Positions 8,705 through 18,126 of a stretch of 64,000 nt of DNA are shown piece by piece. A program made the position numbers and the translations under genes. The notes under the pieces were generated by a model, which worked only from the letters and a program-made list of their open reading frames with translations, ran no database searches and had not been told where the DNA came from. Each line of letters opens with the position of its first letter. Position 1 is the first letter of the stretch. Source of the DNA: a virus; the IMG/VR virus record IMGVR_UViG_3300046810_000256, positions 19,007 to 83,006 of that record. The stretch is one strand, 5' to 3'.

Positions 8705-10089
8705 CAGTTCGCTGTCTCCGTGACGACTTCCAGGCTCTCTTCAGTCACGTACCGGAAGTGTTCGGGTAAGTCCGCCGTGTCGTCGCCGATCATGTCGACA
8801 GAGATATCAGCAACGCGCTGTGTCAGCGCCGGAATGTTCTTGCGCAGCAGGTCGTAGATGTCTTTCTTAAGCATCTTCGCTTCGCCGCGCTTGGCCCAGT
8901 CAGATTCGCGCCCGTAATTCTCAAGGATCAGCGCTCGCACGGCCTGCATCGTTGCCGCAGAGTCATATGTCGAGGGAACGTAGAGGGTGAGCTTGAGCGG
9001 TACCGCCTTCTCAATCGCGTCCACGAACTTGATGCGGTAGCTGTTATCGGCAGTGGTGATGATCAGCCTGATTTCGCTTTGCAGCGCGCTCGGGGTTACG
9101 CCGTTCTTCAACACGGACACGAACAGCTTGTTCATGTTCTCGACGCTGGCGGGCCGCACCGATTCCTCTTTCAGCTCGTTCCACACGTTGAGGAACGTGA
9201 CAGCGCCAAGCTTTTTGCGCACCAGAAAGTCGAAGTTGGCCCGGTAAACGGCGTTCTCGCTGTAGATGCCCGGAAACGAGCAGATTTCCCGCATGGTCGT
9301 GACGCTCATGGGCGCCTCACCCGCCTGGCTCACGTCAGACAGCACCATGGTCGCCTTCTCCGTGGCATCGGTGTATTCGAAGTAAAACGCCATGCCCACG
9401 CTCGGGCTGATTTCGCCCTCGGTGTCATAGATGGAGATATTGAGCTTTGTGCCTGTGGCTGGCTGTGTCCCGGCCAGACCGGTAACGCCGAACACCAGAC
9501 TGAGCACCTGATTTTCATCGGTCTGAATGTGATAGACCAGATCGCCATCCAGCACGTTGCAGAACTCGGGGGCGTACTCCCAACCGGTCACAGTTACTTC
9601 AGCGATATAGCCAATATCAGGCTCTGCCAGTTCGACAGGATAAAACGGCTGATTCTGCGCCACCGCATGCGTCACGGTTCGCAGCTCCACCTGGCGGGCG
9701 ACGATGGTGCCAGTGCCACCAGCTGCTACTTGGGCGCCGGTCGTAACCCGCCACATACGCCCATTCTGATCGCGCAGCACGCGCCCGCCGAGGATCTTCA
9801 GCAGTTTCGTGCCGCCGTTCGTGACGGTAATGGCGGCGATGCACGGGCGACCGAATGGCAGAACACCCTTTACCGAGGCGTCCGCCAGCACTGTCACGTC
9901 GCGCGCCTTCAGGTAAGTCTCACCCGCTGTTACCTCCACCTGATTGGCCACGTCGGCGAGCATGGCCGCCATGGACGCCAGCCCTTGCGTAATCAGCGGA
10001 TCACCGATCTGGAAGCGCTTGGTCAAGGTCGGGTAATTGGTGATTTCGTCTACGGCGCTCTGTAGGAACTGGTCTTTAGTAATTGCCAC
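8704..10089 (-). CDS. Baseplate wedge protein (gp6/gpJ-like)
   Basis: 461 residues, the typical size of J-family wedge subunits. The N-terminus has the usual opening (FLQSAVDEI..YPTLTKRFQIGDPLITQGLASMAA) followed by beta-rich domains. The C-terminus (residues about 340-461) contains a SYRIKFVDAIEKAVPLKLTLYVP-type alpha/beta region common to J proteins, written here as its order only. Neighbours on both sides are baseplate-like genes. It would build the ring that carries the fibres and triggers sheath contraction. Confidence 0.65.
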   Translation of the reverse strand: MAITKDQFLQSAVDEITNYPTLTKRFQIGDPLITQGLASMAAMLADVANQVEVTAGETYLKARDVTVLADASVKGVLPFGRPCIAAITVTNGGTKLLKILGGRVLRDQNGRMWRVTTGAQVAAGGTGTIVARQVELRTVTHAVAQNQPFYPVELAEPDIGYIAEVTVTGWEYAPEFCNVLDGDLVYHIQTDENQVLSLVFGVTGLAGTQPATGTKLNISIYDTEGEISPSVGMAFYFEYTDATEKATMVLSDVSQAGEAPMSVTTMREICSFPGIYSENAVYRANFDFLVRKKLGAVTFLNVWNELKEESVRPASVENMNKLFVSVLKNGVTPSALQSEIRLIITTADNSYRIKFVDAIEKAVPLKLTLYVPSTYDSAATMQAVRALILENYGRESDWAKRGEAKMLKKDIYDLLRKNIPALTQRVADISVDMIGDDTADLPEHFRYVTEESLEVVTETAN

Positions 10090-10393
10090 GGGATACCTCT
10101 GACAAGTCGGAAAGGCTCAGCATCTGCCCGGCCACTTCGATATGAACGTTTTTGATCTCGATGCCCTCGGACGTGGCATACAGGTTGATCGTCCCCGGCG
10201 GGAACGCGCCCAACACAGGAATGTCTTTGAGCAGCTTGGCCAGGAACCAATCGGCCAACGGCGAGTTGAGCGGCTTTTGCAGCATTTCCTCGACGGGGTT
10301 GCCGTAGGTGCTGCCGTAGTAGGTGTTCGGCTTGGTCGCCCACCAGTGCGCGATCATGCGAAAAATCAGGTCAGTGTTTAACGTTTCGGCCAT
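10076..10393 (-). CDS. Putative gp25-like small baseplate protein
   Basis: 105 residues from the ATG at 10393, overlapping the next gene by 14 bases. Size and place, immediately before a J/gp6-like gene, match gp25/gpW-type wedge proteins, which nucleate the sheath. The motif EIKNVHIEVAGQMLSLSDLSEV is beta-rich but not diagnostic. The role is by position. Confidence 0.4.
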   Translation of the reverse strand: MAETLNTDLIFRMIAHWWATKPNTYYGSTYGNPVEEMLQKPLNSPLADWFLAKLLKDIPVLGAFPPGTINLYATSEGIEIKNVHIEVAGQMLSLSDLSEVSRGNY

Positions 10394-10432
10394 GACGGGC
10401 GCGCTCAGAATGCTTTGCGGCATCTTGGCAAA

Positions 10433-10461
10433 GAAAACCGCCACCTTTCGGCAGCGGTTTG
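10433..10461 (-). terminator. Rho-independent terminator after the tape-measure-like gene
   Basis: On the minus strand AAACCGC...GCGGTTT forms a hairpin followed by TCTTT. It lies just after the stop at 10466 and before the gp25-like gene, so it may reduce transcription between the long structural gene and the baseplate genes. Confidence 0.6.
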
Positions 10462-10465
10462 CGGG

Positions 10466-13063
10466 TTACAACTGCATGCCAATCCCGCCAGCGGAGACGT
10501 GAGCAATGCTCCTATCCTGTACGTTTTGCGATAGCGGCGTTTCAAGGTTCACCGTCGTAGGGCCTTCTTTGCCCCCACCAGATCCCGGCGGTGGCGCTTT
10601 CACCTCGGCCATGCTTGGAATCTTCACTTGGCTGGCGTCTGCCGCTGCTGGCGCATAGCTCGCCACTTTGGGGGCCGCCAGCGTTGCCGGTATCGCGTTG
10701 TTTGCCACGGACACCGGGCGAACCTGTGAGGGGGCCATGATGCCGATTGGCGTAGCGGCCTGGGCCCCGGCAAGGCTTTTGGGTGACGCCACCGCCGCCA
10801 TGGTGCTGGCCACCGCCGTGCCGACTGCCGCGGGCGCCGCTACCTTCATTTCGTCCGCGCGCCGGGTAGGCGTCAGATCGCCCGCCTTGGCTTGCGCCAG
10901 ATAGGTTTCTTCGTACTTCTTCTGCACGTCGGCCAGGCCGTTGGTGCCGCCGTTCGTGAGCTTGCGCGCCTTGACCATGTCCCCGGCCTGAGCCGCCTTG
11001 TCGGCGCCGGAGCTTTTCCAGTGCTGCACCGCGATCTGCGCCGAATACTTCGGATCCGCCGCCAGCTCAGGGTTGTTCACAAGGTCTACGCCCAGCTTCT
11101 TGCCCATTTCCTCATACTGGGCGCGCCCGGTCAGCTGCAACGCCCCACGCCCGCGAAACTTGTAGCCGTCGCCGGGATCCTTGTTCCCCATACGCCCGCC
11201 ATAGACCTTGTTGGCGATAGCCTCGGGGTTGTTGGCGTCGGCGCGGGCTGACTCGGCATCCTTGTAGTATTTGGGGAAAACCTCCTGCAAGCGCTTGGCG
11301 CTGTAGTTCAGGTTCTCTTCTTTCTTCGTGAAACCGCCCGACTCGTGGTCAACGTTGGCCATCAGCATGGCCTTGGATTTAGGGTCTGTAATGCCGCCCG
11401 CGTCCATGGCCTGAATCAGCTGATCCTTGGCGGCGTTGGAACTGCTCGATCCAAACTTCCCGCCCGTTGCCTTGTAGAGCATGTTTGAACCGGCGTCAGC
11501 GACACTGCTCGCCTTGTCGGCCACGTAATCCTTGCCGTCCTGCACCTTGTCCATCACGGTGTCTTTAACGCCCAGCACCGCATCGGTGGCCTTGTTCCAG
11601 GCGTCTTTGATCCACTGTCCAACAGCGGTGAAGGCTTTGGCCTGTACATCAAGGAAGCCCTTGAAGCCATCCGATACAAAGTTGAATGCAGCGGTGGCCG
11701 CTTCAAGTGCGCCATCCTTCAAGCTGTTGAAGGCATCACCGATCTTGCCCGGGATTGCATCCAAGTCCACGGTCGACAGCCACTCGCCGACCAAACCGCC
11801 CAAGGCATCACCGATAATGCCGCCAGCGATGACGCCAGCAGGGCCGCCGAGCATGCCCACGAGGCCACCAACGATGCCGCCGACACCACTGCCGACGTTG
11901 CCCCACTTGTTTTTCTTGTTCTCCTCGGGAGACAGGTTTGGATCGTCATCTGCCATCGCGTCGGACGCGAGCATTGCGCCACCGAACAAGGCGCCGATAA
12001 AGGGGATCTTTTTCAGCAGCCCCTTGCCCAACTTCGCCGCACCGCCACCCATACTTTTCAGCAGCCCCTTAAGGCCGCCGCCTTTCGTTGCGGATGCGGC
12101 TTTGGCTGCGTTTTTTGCGTCTTTCGCAGCCGCCGCGGCAGCTTTCCCCTTGCCATCAATTGGTGAGCCGTCTGCGCTCAAGGCATTACGGGAGTGGGAG
12201 TTGTCCCGCCCTCGCCCACTGCGCCCACCGACATCCCCACCACGAGAAGAGCGACGGGAGCGACGGCCCGGCAGGAGGCTGCTGGCAGCCTTCAATAGCC
12301 GAGAAGCACCCAAGAGCCGCCCCAGCGCTTTGAACGGCGCCAGCACAGCGCCAACGAGCGCCAGCAGCATCCCGAGCATGCCGCCCATCCCACCACGGCC
12401 CTTACCCTTGTTCGCGTCTTCCTGGCCTCGCCAGATGCGGCGCAGCCAGGTGACGTTCTCCCGGTGCTCTTTGGTTTGCTTGGCGTCCTTGTCGCGCCCG
12501 AACAGGCGCCCCAGCGGCTTGAACAGTGACAGGGCTGGCGACAGCAGGCTGCTCACCTCTTTGGCCGCCTGAATAGCCGGGTCAACATTGTCGACGTCGG
12601 CGGTCAGCTTGCTGCTCATGTCCTTGGCTGCGTCGACAATCGAACTGCCGATTGCCTGGGCGGCGCCTGGGCCCATTGATCCGTCTGCGCTGGCGCCCCT
12701 TGCCGAGCTGCTGCCACCCGTGAAGCGTCCGGAAGCGTCTCGTGTTCCCGCCTGGCGCGGTGTGGCCGCCATGCGCTCAGACACAGGACGGCCCGAACTC
12801 CCGCCACCGGAACGCGAAGGCGAACGCGGTGAGGCTGGATCGTTGGCGGCGGCGCTGGTGCTGATCGATGCGCGGCGAGCGCCAGCAGGTTCGGGCTGCA
12901 CTGCCGGACGTCGCTGGCTCAGGCCGCCCAGGTGCTTGACGATAGCGCTGGTGTTGCTCTCGATCTGGCGCAGCAGCTTCAGCTCTTGCGCCAGCTGCTC
13001 AACCTCATCAGCAATACTCTCGCCGCGCAGAAAGCCGGTCGACGAATCATGTTCGATGGCCAT
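10466..13063 (-). CDS. Tape-measure-like tail protein with GH19 lysozyme domain
   Basis: 865 residues. The N-terminal 300 residues are low-complexity, Ser/Gly/Arg-rich with coiled-coil potential. Residues about 225-260 and 350-430 are hydrophobic and glycine-rich (KKIPFIGALFGGAM, GGIVGGLVGMLGGP), as in tape-measure proteins that reach the inner membrane. Residues about 546-715 form a GH19 chitinase-like lysozyme with the catalytic glutamate in VDHESGGF (about 574) and YKFRGRGALQLTGR downstream. The fold would cut peptidoglycan during DNA entry. The C-terminus is Ala/Pro-rich. It is the largest complete gene of the left tail block. Confidence 0.7.
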   Translation of the reverse strand: MAIEHDSSTGFLRGESIADEVEQLAQELKLLRQIESNTSAIVKHLGGLSQRRPAVQPEPAGARRASISTSAAANDPASPRSPSRSGGGSSGRPVSERMAATPRQAGTRDASGRFTGGSSSARGASADGSMGPGAAQAIGSSIVDAAKDMSSKLTADVDNVDPAIQAAKEVSSLLSPALSLFKPLGRLFGRDKDAKQTKEHRENVTWLRRIWRGQEDANKGKGRGGMGGMLGMLLALVGAVLAPFKALGRLLGASRLLKAASSLLPGRRSRRSSRGGDVGGRSGRGRDNSHSRNALSADGSPIDGKGKAAAAAAKDAKNAAKAASATKGGGLKGLLKSMGGGAAKLGKGLLKKIPFIGALFGGAMLASDAMADDDPNLSPEENKKNKWGNVGSGVGGIVGGLVGMLGGPAGVIAGGIIGDALGGLVGEWLSTVDLDAIPGKIGDAFNSLKDGALEAATAAFNFVSDGFKGFLDVQAKAFTAVGQWIKDAWNKATDAVLGVKDTVMDKVQDGKDYVADKASSVADAGSNMLYKATGGKFGSSSSNAAKDQLIQAMDAGGITDPKSKAMLMANVDHESGGFTKKEENLNYSAKRLQEVFPKYYKDAESARADANNPEAIANKVYGGRMGNKDPGDGYKFRGRGALQLTGRAQYEEMGKKLGVDLVNNPELAADPKYSAQIAVQHWKSSGADKAAQAGDMVKARKLTNGGTNGLADVQKKYEETYLAQAKAGDLTPTRRADEMKVAAPAAVGTAVASTMAAVASPKSLAGAQAATPIGIMAPSQVRPVSVANNAIPATLAAPKVASYAPAAADASQVKIPSMAEVKAPPPGSGGGKEGPTTVNLETPLSQNVQDRSIAHVSAGGIGMQL

Positions 13064-13066
13064 GGC

Positions 13067-13978
13067 TTACTGCCCACCGAGGACGGAACCAACAACCGAC
13101 AGGACTTTCTTGACGCCGCTGGTAACGGTGGCCATGGCGCCCTTGTCGTCTTCCTTCTCCGGCTCAGGCTGGTAGCCGGGCAGCTCAGTGCGGGCCATGA
13201 ATCGGTTCGCGCTGTCGAGCATTGCGGTGCCCGGATCCATGTTGATACCGCGCTCCATCACCGCCGGTGCGCTGTCGAGCATGGGCGCCTCGATCTTCGC
13301 CTGGCGCAGACGTTCCAGCAGCCTGGCGTTGTACTCAGTCAGTTCATCGTTGATTTTGTATTGCTTCAAGATGTCGTTACTGAGCCCTTCGGCGAAGGCG
13401 TCAGACTCTTTGATCATGTTGTCGACCGAATCCAGCAGCGCGGCGCTTTCCGTTGGGAAGGTGTCGACCGGCGCGAATACGCCCGGCGTCACACTGTCCA
13501 GCATCACCGCATAGCCGCGGTTGTTGTCGTAGTTCGGCGCACGCACCAGATCCATGCCGAAATACCCCTTGGGCACGCGCAGGCCGTTCTCTTCAGGCGC
13601 GTAGATTGCCGAACTGAAGCCATAGGCCTTGCTGTCCCACAGACGCGCGCCAACACGCCCCGGCGCGGTATCAAGAAACTCTTGCTCGTGCTCCACGTCA
13701 CCATTTGGGTAGCACTTGAGGTAGAGCGTGCGGCACGTCGGCTCAAGCACTACAGGCACGTTGTCCACCATGACGGTTTCCGGAACGTCCAGCCCGTATT
13801 TCTCCCGGTACTGGTGGCCGATAAAGCCATAGATGTCACCCTTGCGGATCGACTCCTGAAGCGCCGCACCGTTGAACAAGCGCATGGCGGCATCAATGTC
13901 GATTGCGCGCTTCTGCCCGGTGAAGCTGCGCTTGATGTCGTTCAGGTTGTAGCGGATCACGCCCGTGCGCTTACTCAT
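13067..13978 (-). CDS. Possible prohead protease / head scaffold protein
   Basis: 303 residues. It overlaps the end of the portal gene by 8 bases, the usual place for a prohead protease. The N-terminal half has IYGFIGHQYREKYG near residue 50 and GRVGARLWDSKAYGFSSAIY near 110-130, a histidine-then-serine order compatible with U9/S61-like head proteases. The C-terminal half is helical (YKINDELTEYNARLLERLRQ) like a scaffold. No catalytic triad can be proved by eye, so an unknown structural role is equally possible. Confidence 0.4.
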   Translation of the reverse strand: MSKRTGVIRYNLNDIKRSFTGQKRAIDIDAAMRLFNGAALQESIRKGDIYGFIGHQYREKYGLDVPETVMVDNVPVVLEPTCRTLYLKCYPNGDVEHEQEFLDTAPGRVGARLWDSKAYGFSSAIYAPEENGLRVPKGYFGMDLVRAPNYDNNRGYAVMLDSVTPGVFAPVDTFPTESAALLDSVDNMIKESDAFAEGLSNDILKQYKINDELTEYNARLLERLRQAKIEAPMLDSAPAVMERGINMDPGTAMLDSANRFMARTELPGYQPEPEKEDDKGAMATVTSGVKKVLSVVGSVLGGQ

Positions 13979-15596
13979 CTAGATTGTCCTCGTTGTCTTT
14001 GTTGCCGCCAGCGTTCGCGCCTGGTGGTAGATCCATGTCGAAGTCGCCGCCACCGCCTGGCTGTACCGGTGGTTTCGCGTTGGCCAGCCCCTTGGCGAAC
14101 ATTTCCGCGCCCTCTGTGTCCATTTCCGCGACCTTGGCCAGCATGTACACCACGACGTCTTCCGGCAGACCCAGCTCACGCAGCTGCGCAAGGATCTGCA
14201 CGAGAATCGCGGCCTTGTTCATCGCTTTTTCGGAGCTCGACTGTTTCTCGGCCTCAAGCGCCGCGATACCGCCGTAGAAATTGATCGTGTAAGGGCGTTC
14301 GGTGTCCGGCCAGCACTTGCCGTACTTGGCCATCATGTGGCGGTCGATGGTGTCGTTGCAGGTCTTGGTGTAGCTGGTGCGCATCATCCGAGCGCGTTCG
14401 GCGCCCATGGCGCTGGTGCGGTTCGATCCGCCGTCGCCCAGGCCGCCCGACAACTGATCAGCGAAACCCATTTGGGAAATATCGGTACCGAGCGTGCCCG
14501 CCAGCTTCTTGGCGTGAAACATCACGTCTTCAATGCCGAGGTTCTGGCCGTTGGCGCCGGAAGCAATGCTGCTCACTTGGGTCAGCTGCTTGTTGTTGGA
14601 AACCGGAATAACGTTGAAATTACGGGACGTCGAATAAACGCCTTCCTGAATCTGCTTGTGCGCCCGCTCTTTCATGGCGGTGAGCATTTTGGTCAGGTTC
14701 TCGATGGTCTTGGCGCGCTGTTCCTTGGTGGTGTCGGCCAGGTCAATCGTCAGCAGAACCTCTTCGATAGAGCTAGCGATACGCTGCCCCACCAGACCGC
14801 GCAGCGCCGAATACAGGTTGTCAAAGTCCTGCTCAGCGGCCTCCAGCAACGAACCGCCCACCAACCCCGGGAGCGGCATGACATCGCGCAGGTTGACGGC
14901 TTCAAGATTGATCTTCTGCGCGTTCTCAATGATTTTCGTCTGAGGCAGCACCAGCATGCGCGGCATTTTCCAGCGCACGATATCCATGTGGCTGAGCTTG
15001 CTCTGCATCTTCTCGCCCAAGCTCACTACATAACCAACTGTGCGGCCCAGTTCTTCATAGGGCTGCACCAGCGGTGTCCAGAGCGTTTCATGGTCGAACG
15101 CCACAAGCCCTTCGCCCTTGATGGTGTACGCGCGAGCGTAGGAGTCGCCAAACCCGGCAGCGTTGAAACCCATGGAGTGGCAGCTGTCGTTCAGCATCTT
15201 GATGACTGGCGCCAGCTCGTCGACCATCTTCTGATCAGCACGACTGATATGCGGCTTCGCCTCAAGGAAAACGGTTTCCCCGGTGGTTTCGTGCCCGCCA
15301 AGTGCCATCTGGACGTTGTTGCGCAGGGCCGTGGAGATAAGCCCTTCCTGCATCATGAAATGGTATTTCATGTAAATCTGCGAGCGGGTGCGCACCGGCT
15401 TGCCGGAGTTGCCCAGCAACATCTCGACGCCGACATAATCCGCATCGAAGGTGTCCACTTGATCCAGTCGCCGCATCGCGTGCTGATTGGCTTCGCTGGC
15501 GCTCATGTCGGAGAGTTGGCCGCCCATGATCAGGTCACGGGCGCCACCAATGAATCGCGACACCAGCCCTTTTTGGGGTTCAGTTGAATTAGCCAT
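13971..15596 (-). CDS. Portal protein
   Basis: 541 residues, of portal size. Visible features are the N-terminal adaptor-like region, a central region with SSIEEVLLTIDLADTTKEQR, a long helical stem (residues about 300-330, KERAHKQIQEGVYSTSRNFNVIPV order), and an acidic, glycine-rich C-terminus. It would form the dodecameric ring at the head vertex where TerL docks. A terminator lies upstream (15688-15716), so it may have its own promoter between 15597 and 15685, though I see no good -35/-10. The assignment comes from size, domain look and position downstream of the terminase. Confidence 0.75.
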   Translation of the reverse strand: MANSTEPQKGLVSRFIGGARDLIMGGQLSDMSASEANQHAMRRLDQVDTFDADYVGVEMLLGNSGKPVRTRSQIYMKYHFMMQEGLISTALRNNVQMALGGHETTGETVFLEAKPHISRADQKMVDELAPVIKMLNDSCHSMGFNAAGFGDSYARAYTIKGEGLVAFDHETLWTPLVQPYEELGRTVGYVVSLGEKMQSKLSHMDIVRWKMPRMLVLPQTKIIENAQKINLEAVNLRDVMPLPGLVGGSLLEAAEQDFDNLYSALRGLVGQRIASSIEEVLLTIDLADTTKEQRAKTIENLTKMLTAMKERAHKQIQEGVYSTSRNFNVIPVSNNKQLTQVSSIASGANGQNLGIEDVMFHAKKLAGTLGTDISQMGFADQLSGGLGDGGSNRTSAMGAERARMMRTSYTKTCNDTIDRHMMAKYGKCWPDTERPYTINFYGGIAALEAEKQSSSEKAMNKAAILVQILAQLRELGLPEDVVVYMLAKVAEMDTEGAEMFAKGLANAKPPVQPGGGGDFDMDLPPGANAGGNKDNEDNLDE

Positions 15597-15687
15597 TCAC
15601 GTACACACTGAGGCTTGAATTAACCCCCAGCGTACAGGCGCAAAAACGCCTTCCCCGGCGCCGGTTTGCGCGTCAATCGGACACAAA

Positions 15688-15716
15688 AAAGCCCCGGCGC
15701 AATGGCGTCGAGGCTT
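15688..15716 (-). terminator. Rho-independent terminator before the portal gene
   Basis: The minus strand reads AAGCC...GGCTT with a GC-rich inner stem, followed by TTTTTTG. It ends the transcript of the small head genes (15741 upward) and separates it from the portal operon. Confidence 0.7.
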
Positions 15717-15740
15717 ATCGATTTTGCATTGGTCGGCGGT

Positions 15741-16154
15741 CTATCGGGCGCCCTTGCTGTGCTTCTGCCAAGCCTGTAGCGGTGTGGTCACGCCTTCATG
15801 CGTGGTCAACCACTGGTACCGCTCTTGCTCGCTCAGGTCTTGCCACCATTCCGCCGCTTCATCACCGCCTTCCATGGTCAGGTCAATGATCGTCTCTAAG
15901 GTGGGTTCGCCCGGCTCGCGGTGCTCGTTGTACATTTCAAACAACACTTCCGGCGTCATCGGCTTGCGCGGCAGGTTGTCGACAACCTCATAGGTGTAAC
16001 TGCCTTTCCCGCCCAGCAGTGTGCCATTGCCACGCGCGGAACCAAACTTGATGGCATCGACGGCGTTGTCGATCATGTCGCCGATATCCTTTGTCTCGAT
16101 GGCCTCAATCTCAATAACGATCTTCACCTTGAGGCGTTCTTGTTCCGGGGGCAT
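15741..16154 (-). CDS. Hypothetical phage protein
   Basis: 137 residues if translation starts at the ATG at 16154, which has GGAG eight bases upstream; an earlier ATG at 16193 would add a hydrophobic 13-residue leader. The N-terminal part is a beta-strand-rich KVKIVIEIEAIE stretch. The C-terminal half is helical (LSEQERYQWLTTHEG). It is the last gene of the head-accessory operon and is followed by a terminator. Family not recognised. Confidence 0.55.
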   Translation of the reverse strand: MPPEQERLKVKIVIEIEAIETKDIGDMIDNAVDAIKFGSARGNGTLLGGKGSYTYEVVDNLPRKPMTPEVLFEMYNEHREPGEPTLETIIDLTMEGGDEAAEWWQDLSEQERYQWLTTHEGVTTPLQAWQKHSKGAR

Positions 16155-16207
16155 GGGGCGCTCTCCAATGAGCCACAATAATGCGCCCACCATGCCACCG
16201 GCTGGCT

Positions 16208-16717
16208 TTACTCGTCTAGATCCTCGCTCGCCTCTTCGTCTGGCCGAGGGTTCAGCAGGTATTTGCGGGTGTATGGAAAAATGTTCACGTTGCCGGTGAC
16301 GTCGACAATCTCAAAGTTGACGATCACCCCGCCCCCCATCAGCACTGATACCAGCATGCGCTTACCGGGCTGCACATAACCTTCGGTACCGGGATCCGCC
16401 AGCGGCTCAATAGACGCCTCAAGGATGCCATCCGCGTAATCCATCCGGCTATTGTCGTCGGAGGTGTTACCCAAGGGCGCGGCGTACCCTTGGGAAAAGT
16501 GAATCATCGCCTCGCCCGTCTCAACCCACTCGTAAGCCGTTTCGTCCTCATCGCTCATCACGCCCAGCGGGCCGATGGTTGGATAGCCGTCTGCGGTCGC
16601 GTCGTCGCTGGTACGGGTCACCTTCTTGTCGAAGAGCACGCAGGGGATGGCATTGGGTTCGCGCAGCGTGCGCTGGCGGTTTGCCCGGTTGATTTGAATG
16701 GCCACGTTATGAAGCAT
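16208..16717 (-). CDS. Putative head-tail connector-type protein
   Basis: 169 residues from an ATG with GGGG seven bases upstream. The composition is acidic with beta-rich segments (RMLVSVLMGGGVIVNFEIVDVTG). Neighbours are head genes and the spacing is only 9 bases to the upstream gene, so it is probably a structural or connector protein. I do not recognise the family. Confidence 0.45.
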   Translation of the reverse strand: MLHNVAIQINRANRQRTLREPNAIPCVLFDKKVTRTSDDATADGYPTIGPLGVMSDEDETAYEWVETGEAMIHFSQGYAAPLGNTSDDNSRMDYADGILEASIEPLADPGTEGYVQPGKRMLVSVLMGGGVIVNFEIVDVTGNVNIFPYTRKYLLNPRPDEEASEDLDE

Positions 16718-16726
16718 GTTTTACCC

Positions 16727-17830
16727 CTAAGTCTTTTCTACGGCGCTGAGCGCTGCGGCGATCTGTTTCGCGCTGAAGCCTTGAGCCTTCATGGCCGCGG
16801 TCAGTGCCTGGTGCTGGACGGCTGAAACCTTCCTGTTCACCTTGTCGGGCTTGCTGGCACGTAACTTGTCATTGGCAGCCTTCACCCTGCGCGCTTCCTG
16901 CTGGCGCTGGTACGACGGCTGCGCCTGGCGCTGGGCCTTCTTCTCTTCAGACGTGCGGATCACTGAGCCGCGCTTACCCTTTTTGACGTCCTTCAGGGCC
17001 TGCTCAACGAACTGTTGCTGCTCGGCCACGGTGACCAGCGACTTCTTGTTGCTGAGTGTCCGGCGCCCGCGCTCGATCATCGACTTGGCGTAAAGGTTGA
17101 AGGTCGCCCCGGCGGTGATGGTCGCCATCACACGAATGACGTGCTTGCAGGCGATACCCTTCATTGTCGGGTTTCGGATGCGCGGAAAACCGTCCTCGGG
17201 CCGCCCGTAGTTGAAGTTGCCGATGCTCGCGATATAGCGGTACCAGTAGGTGTGACGGCCACAGTCACAGTCAAACTTCAGTTTGCCCGCCAGCATTCGG
17301 CGCGCAGCCTCAAGCGCGTTGTTGCCGTCGGCCAGCACCATGTCGTAGTCGAGGAACTGCACATAGACGTGGTGCCTGGCCACGTCGGACTTTGCGCTGG
17401 CGTTGGTCTGGATATGCACCACGCCGCCGCTGTTGCTGACGGGAATGATTCGGTGAATCTCGCGGGTGGCGCGCGCCCGGTCGTCTGGCGATGACAGGTT
17501 GATCACTTGCTTGGCCAGGATGCCGCCGCTGGCGCCAGACACCGGCACGTTGCCTTTGCGCTGACCGTGACGGCGCTGAATGTCGTGTACTGCCGCCCGG
17601 AATGCGATCAGGTCGTCAACGGTCAGCGGCCTGAACTCACCGCCGAGTGTGGTGAACAGCCCCCGCTTGTGGTCGTACAGCCCCGCCATGTCGTCGGCGG
17701 ACAGAATCGCGCTCTGATCACCGATCCGCTGCTTGCGGTCAGCCTCAAAGCTTTTGCGCGCCTCGGCACTCAACTTGTTCGCTGCTACCACCAGCGGGTC
17801 GCGGGCGCTCGGCCCCTTCTTGGCAGCCAT
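16727..17830 (-). CDS. Head-region protein with a SWIM-like zinc-binding motif
   Basis: 367 residues from the ATG at 17830, which overlaps the upstream stop by one base. Residues 188-190 form CDC and residues 228-230 form CKH, the CxC...CxH spacing of a SWIM-type zinc finger, surrounded by conserved-looking aromatic residues (HTYWYRYIASIGNFNYG). The C-terminal third is very basic (many K/R) and could contact DNA. It may be a head-interior or packaging-associated protein. SWIM motifs bind DNA or protein. The exact role is unknown. Confidence 0.5.
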   Translation of the reverse strand: MAAKKGPSARDPLVVAANKLSAEARKSFEADRKQRIGDQSAILSADDMAGLYDHKRGLFTTLGGEFRPLTVDDLIAFRAAVHDIQRRHGQRKGNVPVSGASGGILAKQVINLSSPDDRARATREIHRIIPVSNSGGVVHIQTNASAKSDVARHHVYVQFLDYDMVLADGNNALEAARRMLAGKLKFDCDCGRHTYWYRYIASIGNFNYGRPEDGFPRIRNPTMKGIACKHVIRVMATITAGATFNLYAKSMIERGRRTLSNKKSLVTVAEQQQFVEQALKDVKKGKRGSVIRTSEEKKAQRQAQPSYQRQQEARRVKAANDKLRASKPDKVNRKVSAVQHQALTAAMKAQGFSAKQIAAALSAVEKT

Positions 17831-18126
17831 CAGCGCACCGACCTTGTAGCGGTAACGATGCCGCATTTCTGCTTGAGGTAGGCCAAGTGCTCTCTGGTAG
17901 GCAGCACCACGTCTTTTTCGATCAGCTCAGAGTCAACCGTCGACAGCCCGGCTGCCGCCATGATCGCCAGCGTCTCAGTGGCGTCACCGTACACGCGCAG
18001 CGCCATCATGGGCAGGTGATAGCGCTCGCTCGGGAAACTGCGCACCACTTGGCGACGGGATGAATACGACGGCTCAGTCAGTGCGAACTTGCGCACCTCC
18101 AGATAAAACCGGGCTTCGGGGATCAT
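17830..18126 (-). CDS. Hypothetical phage protein
   Basis: 98 residues. It overlaps both neighbours (ATGA with the gene at 18123, TGATG with the gene ending 16727), so the three are co-translated. No motif is visible beyond a basic N-terminal half and a helix in EHLAYLKQK. Position in the head-accessory operon suggests a small connector or completion protein, by inference only. Confidence 0.55.
   Translation of the reverse strand: MIPEARFYLEVRKFALTEPSYSSRRQVVRSFPSERYHLPMMALRVYGDATETLAIMAAAGLSTVDSELIEKDVVLPTREHLAYLKQKCGIVTATRSVR

Noticed and set aside
11532-12572. 346-codon rightward frame opposite the tape-measure-like gene
   Set aside because: Pro/Ser/Ala-rich shadow of a low-complexity coding stretch.
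14337-15587. Long rightward reading frame opposite the portal gene
   Set aside because: It is the mirror of a strongly supported leftward gene in GC-rich DNA, has no ribosome site or plausible protein pattern, and other such mirrors lie opposite terL, sheath and capsid.
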